Shown here piece by piece: positions 34,261-34,459 of a DNA stretch of 34,459 bases. The notes beneath the pieces were generated by a model. The model was not told the DNA's origin. It saw only the letters and a program-made list of their open reading frames with translations, and ran no database searches. Position 1 is the stretch's first letter. Every line of letters begins with the position of its first letter. This DNA comes from Candidatus Scalindua arabica (GTDB lineage: Bacteria > Planctomycetota > Brocadiia > Brocadiales > Scalinduaceae), in contig JAANXD010000091.1 of assembly GCA_018263435.1 (NCBI GenBank), positions 1 to 34,459 on the forward strand, in the 5' to 3' direction. A program made the translations under genes and the position numbers.

Positions 34261-34276
34261 CCTCTCTTTCGAGAGG
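34261..34276. repeat. Perfect hairpin after leuD, same as after the ThiC/BzaF-like gene
   Basis: CCTCTCTTTCGAGAGG lies 20 bases after the leuD stop codon and is the exact reverse complement of the hairpin at 15351-15366. No T tract follows. Its repeated position just after a stop codon suggests a role at mRNA 3' ends or a preference of a small repeat for such sites. Confidence 0.6.
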
Positions 34277-34288
34277 ACTCCACACTGG

Positions 34289-34459
34289 AAAAGGGGTCAA
34301 GTCTGCTGTTGACTTAACTATTGAATAATGTTATCTTCTGAAAAGGGGTCACCCATTAGTAGGCCCCTGTCAAGCACAAAAAACCTCCCTTGCGCGAAAA
34401 AATGAATTTTTTTTGCGTTATCAATTTTGATGATAACAGGGATTTTAGATTGAGGTTGC
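34289..34459. repeat. Repeat cluster at the right edge
   Basis: AAAAGGGGTC occurs twice (34289-34298, 34341-34350), each followed by an inverted repeat: AAGTC/GACTT after the first, and AGGGG/CCCCT (34344-34348, 34364-34368) around the second. Further on, an A/T-rich hairpin near 34395-34417 and GTTATCA/TGATAAC near 34417-34437 follow. The AAAAGGGG ends resemble those of the transposase element but the following bases differ. No gene is visible; this looks like debris of palindromic or insertion elements. Confidence 0.45.

Overview
This is a window of about 34.5 kb with modest GC content, coding on both strands, with no rRNA, tRNA, CRISPR array or prophage that I could recognise. Genes for lipid A and LPS (lpxD, a GT9 heptosyltransferase, a Kdo-kinase-like protein) indicate a Gram-negative outer membrane. 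Several oxygen-sensitive enzyme families (a ThiC/BzaF-type radical SAM enzyme, a cobalamin-binding radical SAM protein, a giant CoA-dehydratase-activase-type protein) suggest an anaerobe. The separate GlmU-like protein, the four-helix-bundle cassette and the many short palindromic repeats would fit a planctomycete of the anammox lineage (Brocadiales, Scalindua-like), but that placement is an impression and not a demonstrated result.

Layout. 1-2052: an inverted repeat at the left edge, a doubtful small ORF, cutA (minus), a palindromic repeat, bioF. 2119-7398: hisS-aspS-recG on the plus strand. 7525-8817: a tandem pair of paralogous secreted proteins (minus). 9154-11290: a GT9 glycosyltransferase and a Kdo-kinase-like gene, divergent, the latter with a near-consensus promoter that predicts an almost leaderless mRNA. 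11427-13764: plsY, hemB (minus), an HD-domain nucleotidase-like gene. 13766-18646: a ThiC-like enzyme, a B12-binding radical SAM enzyme and an O-methyltransferase-family gene, interrupted by a Y1 (REP-associated) transposase element with perfect terminal inverted repeats; a mini-element with the same ends lies upstream. 18670-23300: a periplasmic PpiC-type peptidyl-prolyl isomerase, lpxD (minus), a DUF2284 protein, glmS. 23335-24980: a four-helix-bundle gene flanked by inverted repeats, and an alternative GlmU-type protein (minus). 25040-26838: second copy of the palindromic repeat, thrC, a small Cys-containing protein. 26839-27829: AT-rich non-coding DNA, then a strong promoter, a structured leader and an acidic CxxC protein. 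28116-34240: leuC, a 1426-residue double-activase protein, leuD. 34241-34459: repeat debris.

The two most interesting loci. (1) The ThiC-like enzyme, B12-binding radical SAM protein and O-methyltransferase match the gene types of the anaerobic benzimidazole (bza) pathway, which makes the lower ligand of cobamides: BzaF, BzaD and BzaC would together give 5-methoxy-6-methylbenzimidazole. Here a transposable element has landed between the last two genes, supplying the stop codon of one and the ribosome-binding site and start of the other. (2) leuC and leuD, the two subunits of isopropylmalate isomerase, are separated by a giant protein with two ATPase-activase domains, a DUF2229-type region and a dehydratase-like C-terminal region, with no dehydratase partner nearby.
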